Positions 61,619 through 64,000 of a DNA stretch of 64,000 nucleotides are shown here, piece after piece. This DNA is from Onishia taeanensis (GTDB lineage Bacteria; Pseudomonadota; Gammaproteobacteria; Pseudomonadales; Halomonadaceae). Below the pieces are notes generated by a model. That model worked only from the letters and a program-made list of their open reading frames with translations, was not told the origin of the DNA and did no database searches. Each line of letters opens with the position of its first letter. Within the stretch, counting starts at the first letter, position 1. The stretch lies in the NCBI RefSeq assembly GCF_013349955.1, contig NZ_JABVXC010000003.1, positions 1 to 64,000 of the forward strand. Reading direction: 5' to 3'. Both the position numbers and the translations under genes were made by a program.

Positions 61619-62479
61619 CTAACCTTCGTTGATCGGCTTGGGAAGCTCGTCTCCCCACCAGTAATCAAGCCCTTCGGCCCAGCCCATGGGGCCCGGGTGT
61701 CGTGCATGATATTGGTGACTATTGGAAAGATGCACCGTATGGCCATGGTGGCCCGGAATCAGCACGGCTCTATCTACTGCCTCGAGCAGCGCTACGTCGT
61801 TGGGCCCATCGCCGAGCCCCAGGGTCAATGGACGATGGCCTCGCAGGGCCTGATAGCGTTCAACCAGCCAGCGAACGCCGTCGCCCTTGTCGAGCTGGCC
61901 CATGGCATGCCAGAAACGCCCACCGCGAAGCAGACATAGCCCGTCCGCCTCCAGCGCCTGGCGAAAGTCTACGAGCGCCACCTCAGTGTCATCCCAGATC
62001 AGCGGCTCGCAGCCCTCACGAACTCGGGCCAGGCGCGCCTGGGGTTCCGGCAGGCCGGTAAGCGACATGATCTCGTCGATGCCGAGCTCTCCCATGCTGC
62101 GAAAGCGGACGCCGAGACGCTCGCGCATCACGCCAAGTCGGGCGCGCAGAAAACTGATATCGATTCCCGGCGTCTTGATCGCCAGGCCATCGACAAAGCG
62201 CGGATCACGATCCAGACGGGCGTGCTGCCAAGCGGGTGGCAGGCCAATCACCGCCCCGTTCTCGGCAATGAAAGGCGTATCTTGCAGGCCCAGTTCGCGA
62301 CGCAGCGGCATCAGCTCAGCCCGCGTCTTGCTGGTAACCGGAATCACCGCCACGCCAGCGTGACGGAGACGTTCAAGCCAAGGTACGGCCGGCTGCCACT
62401 CGTAGCTGTCGTGGTCGAGCAGGGTACCGTCGAGGTCAGTAAAGACCAGGCGAGGCAAGGAGGACGAAACGGAAGACAT
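61619..62479 (-). CDS. HAD phosphatase of the mannosyl/glucosyl-3-phosphoglycerate phosphatase family
   Basis: A 286-residue HAD-IIB phosphatase. Motif I is FTDLDGTLLDHDSYEW, motif II VIPVTSKTRAEL, and motifs III-IV lie around GQLDKGDGVRWLVERY and LTLGLGDGPNDVALLEAVD. The layout matches the mannosyl-3-phosphoglycerate phosphatase (YedP) family. With the glycosyltransferase next door it would remove phosphate from glucosyl-3-phosphoglycerate to yield glucosylglycerate. First gene of the two-gene unit; divergent from gntK. Confidence 0.88.
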   Translation of the reverse strand: MSSVSSSLPRLVFTDLDGTLLDHDSYEWQPAVPWLERLRHAGVAVIPVTSKTRAELMPLRRELGLQDTPFIAENGAVIGLPPAWQHARLDRDPRFVDGLAIKTPGIDISFLRARLGVMRERLGVRFRSMGELGIDEIMSLTGLPEPQARLARVREGCEPLIWDDTEVALVDFRQALEADGLCLLRGGRFWHAMGQLDKGDGVRWLVERYQALRGHRPLTLGLGDGPNDVALLEAVDRAVLIPGHHGHTVHLSNSHQYHARHPGPMGWAEGLDYWWGDELPKPINEG

Positions 62480-62783
62480 GGGCGTTACCTGCTGGCTGGC
62501 ATGAGCATGCCAATATGGAAAACCCTAGCACGCAGCGTGCCAGACTAATGCATTCGCCATGGCGCATGGCCCAACGCTGGATGCCGTTGAGCCCGACAGC
62601 GTCCTTGAGCACCATAATAAGGCAGTCTTTCAATAATTCACCGCCACCTTGCACTATTTTAGGTCAGGAAGTGGCCGTGTACCGCTGGTCACCGAAAAAC
62701 ACACCGAAAGCATATGCCTAATGAGGCGTTGAAATGCCATCATGGCCGCACCAGGTTGGCAGATGAAATCGTCATATTACCAC

Positions 62784-62813
62784 TGGCCATCAATGGCTAA
62801 TTTTCGCTATTAT
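62784..62813 (+). promoter_or_regulatory. Probable gntK promoter
   Basis: TGGCCA (62784-62789) and TATTAT (62808-62813) are spaced by 18 bases. It lies 38 bases before the gntK start in the 372-base gap between the divergent phosphatase gene and gntK. No GntR-type operator is obvious. Confidence 0.4.
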
Positions 62814-62851
62814 CTCCCCAAGTTCACCGTATTATTTATCGAGAAAAGCGC

Positions 62852-63367
62852 ATGAACACCTCGCCACTCACTCTACTCGTCATGGGCGTTTCCGGATCGG
62901 GAAAATCACATATCGGAAACCTTCTTGCCCAGGCAGTCCATGCCAAGTTCATTGATGCAGACGACCATCACAGCGAAAACAGTATCGCCAAAATGGCGCG
63001 GGGAGAGCCGCTGAACGATAGCGATCGTCAAGGCTGGCTGCTGACACTTGCGGACCTTTACCGCGACTATCGCGCACAGGGAACGGATGTCGTCATCGGT
63101 TGCTCAGCACTGAAGCACCGCTACCGTGAAGTGCTACGCCAAGGCGCTCCCGAACTGAAAATTCTCTATCTTCATGGCTCACGGGAAGTATTGATGGACC
63201 GCCTGGGCGGTCGTAGCGGCCACTTCTTTACCGGCGAACATATGCTGAACAGCCAGCTTGCCGATCTCGAGATGCCTGACGAAACCGAGGCCGTTCGCCT
63301 GGACATCCGTCAACCACCTAAAGACATTGTGATGGAATTTCTGTCGCGATCCGATATCCAGTGCTGA
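62852..63367 (+). CDS. gntK: Gluconokinase
   Basis: A 171-residue kinase that phosphorylates gluconate to 6-phosphogluconate, entry to the Entner-Doudoroff or pentose phosphate path. The P-loop is VMGVSGSGKSHIG; the family blocks FIDADDHHSENSIAKMARG, PLNDSDRQGWLLTL, CSALKHRYREVLR and GHFFTGEHMLNSQLADLE are present. The length matches GntK/IdnK (about 175 aa). The neighbouring TRAP transporter may bring in gluconate or another sugar acid. Confidence 0.95.
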   Translation: MNTSPLTLLVMGVSGSGKSHIGNLLAQAVHAKFIDADDHHSENSIAKMARGEPLNDSDRQGWLLTLADLYRDYRAQGTDVVIGCSALKHRYREVLRQGAPELKILYLHGSREVLMDRLGGRSGHFFTGEHMLNSQLADLEMPDETEAVRLDIRQPPKDIVMEFLSRSDIQC

Positions 63368-63402
63368 GTGATCATTCAGAGACAAGCCCCTAATAAGAAG
63401 AA

Positions 63403-63427
63403 CCTCTAGGAAGACCCTCTAGGAAGA
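63403..63427. repeat. Direct repeat CCTCTAGGAAGA
   Basis: Two copies of CCTCTAGGAAGA (63403-63414, 63416-63427) stand one base apart, just after gntK. A local duplication. Confidence 0.7.
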
Positions 63428-63465
63428 ACACCAGACGAATATTTCAGCAAACCTTCAGCCCAGTA

Positions 63466-63489
63466 GCGCCATGACTTTTCACGTGGCGC
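63466..63489 (+). terminator. Possible gntK terminator
   Basis: GCGCCA (63466-63471), inner TGA-CTTT-TCA, TGGCGC (63484-63489), followed by CTGCCTTTAATTT. An imperfect stem about 100 bases after the gntK stop. The rest of the 63368-63720 stretch is AT-rich and shows no gene. Confidence 0.45.
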
Positions 63490-63725
63490 CTGCCTTTAAT
63501 TTACGACACAACCTTTGCCACCCCCTTCATCCCTTCTGATATTTTTCTTATAACCGCTTAAGTTCCGTTCATTACTTAACCTTAAATTTCTCGCTTAGCA
63601 TCACGCCAAGTGTCTTCATAAGGGGTGCTTTTTTGCTGCCTGGCTGATGCATCCACGGCTGACCATCATGGCCGCCGCTATAACGCATTGTCTCCATGAG
63701 TCACCCCGCAGACACGCCAATCAAA

Positions 63726-63757
63726 AACGCCCCAACCATTCGCATGGTCGGGGCGTT
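63726..63757 (-). terminator. Terminator of the TRAP transporter operon
   Basis: AACGCCCC-A-ACCAT (63726-63739), loop TCGC, ATGGT-C-GGGGCGTT (63744-63757): a 13-bp stem with one mismatch, followed on the minus strand by TTTTTG. It lies 45 bases after the permease stop codon. Confidence 0.85.
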
Positions 63758-63801
63758 AAGTCAGGCGTATTGCGTGACACTCAGGAACTAAGTGTCGTGA
63801 A

Positions 63802-64000
63802 TCAGACCAGCCACATGGCCAGATCAGGGAAGAACAGCAGCAGGAACAGCACGCACAGCTGAATGGCGATAAACGGCAGCAGCGATACGAAAATGTCCTT
63901 GAGGCTGATACTGGGTGGCGCCACGCCCTTCAGATAGAAGGCGGCTGGGCCGAACGGCGGCGACAGGAAGGAGACCTGCATATTGACCGCAAACAGGATG
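63802..64000 (-). CDS. TRAP transporter large permease, C-terminal fragment (cut by window edge)
   Basis: The minus strand from the window edge reads 65 codons to a TGA at 63804-63802. The peptide contains ILFAVNMQVSFLSPPFGPAA, then FYLKGVAPPSISLKD, a hydrophobic helix and ends DLAMWLV. This is the characteristic C-terminus of DctM-family (large) TRAP permeases, which drive organic-acid uptake with sodium. The substrate is unknown; closeness to gntK suggests a sugar acid. The start lies outside the window. Confidence 0.88.
   Translation of the reverse strand, partial: ILFAVNMQVSFLSPPFGPAAFYLKGVAPPSISLKDIFVSLLPFIAIQLCVLFLLLFFPDLAMWLV

Noticed and set aside
1..64000. CRISPR array, prophage, insertion sequence or toxin-antitoxin locus
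   Set aside because: No regularly spaced repeats with unique spacers, no transposase or phage structural genes and no toxin-antitoxin pair were recognised; the tandem repeats found have no spacers.

Overview
The window is chromosomal DNA of a gammaproteobacterium, most likely a member of the Halomonadaceae (Halomonas or a close relative). I infer this from the GC-rich coding sequence, the gene orders shared with Escherichia and Pseudomonas (nudF-yqiB-cpdA, lgt-thyA-folA, rppH-ptsP, yrfG-hslR-hslO-pckA, nrdR-ribD-ribBA-ribH-nusB-thiL-pgpA), a very acidic outer-membrane porin, and enzymes for a glucosylglycerate-type compatible solute. No rRNA operon, CRISPR array, prophage or intact insertion sequence was seen. 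One tRNA gene is present.

Layout. 1-7955: the start of cysD (cut by the window edge), then nudF-yqiB-cpdA, a large PhoD-like metallophosphatase, a TPR protein, greB, and the methyltransferase genes rsmC and cmoM. 8000-13600: a signalling block with a LOV-PAS-GGDEF-EAL blue-light/c-di-GMP protein, tRNA-Arg(CCT), a membrane sensor diguanylate cyclase and a small exported coiled-coil protein. 13600-17500: a two-module secreted protein behind a porin gene, and a ProQ/FinO-domain protein with a tandem-repeat coiled coil. 17700-26500: folA, thyA, lgt, a membrane receiver protein lacking kinase function, a TANGO2-family protein, ptsP, rppH and a HAD phosphatase. 26900-39300: malate:quinone oxidoreductase, Rsd, DsbB, GshA, Tex, an exported MsrB, PckA, Hsp33, Hsp15, YrfG and NudE. 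39283-46344: a YdgJ-like oxidoreductase, an unannotated 35-codon gene, ilvD and the thiBPQ thiamine transporter. 46445-55983: an AsrA-type Lon protease, a DUF945 protein, and the riboflavin/thiamine/nrdR operon. 56068-62479: a GH13_18 sugar phosphorylase behind a good sigma-54 promoter match, a sulfur module (two YeeE/YedE half-transporters plus an ETHE1-like persulfide dioxygenase), then a glucosyl-3-phosphoglycerate synthase-like glycosyltransferase and its HAD phosphatase. 62852-64000: gluconokinase and the C-terminal end of a TRAP transporter large permease.

How the genes work together. The phosphatase-glycosyltransferase pair (60310-62479) can make glucosylglycerate, and the GH13_18 enzyme (56147-57931) is of the kind that splits it by phosphorolysis. 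Together they suggest a make-and-break cycle for an osmolyte, with the breaking arm under sigma-54 control. The two c-di-GMP proteins on either side of the tRNA both keep catalytic and feedback-inhibition motifs. The thiol enzymes (GshA, DsbB, MsrB, Hsp33, persulfide dioxygenase) are spread over several transcription units. The most distinctive sequence-level observations are the LOV domain, the 35-codon gene with a near-ideal ribosome-binding site, the sigma-54 site, the repeat-bearing ProQ-like protein, the kinase-dead receiver protein, and a riboflavin operon from which ribE is missing.
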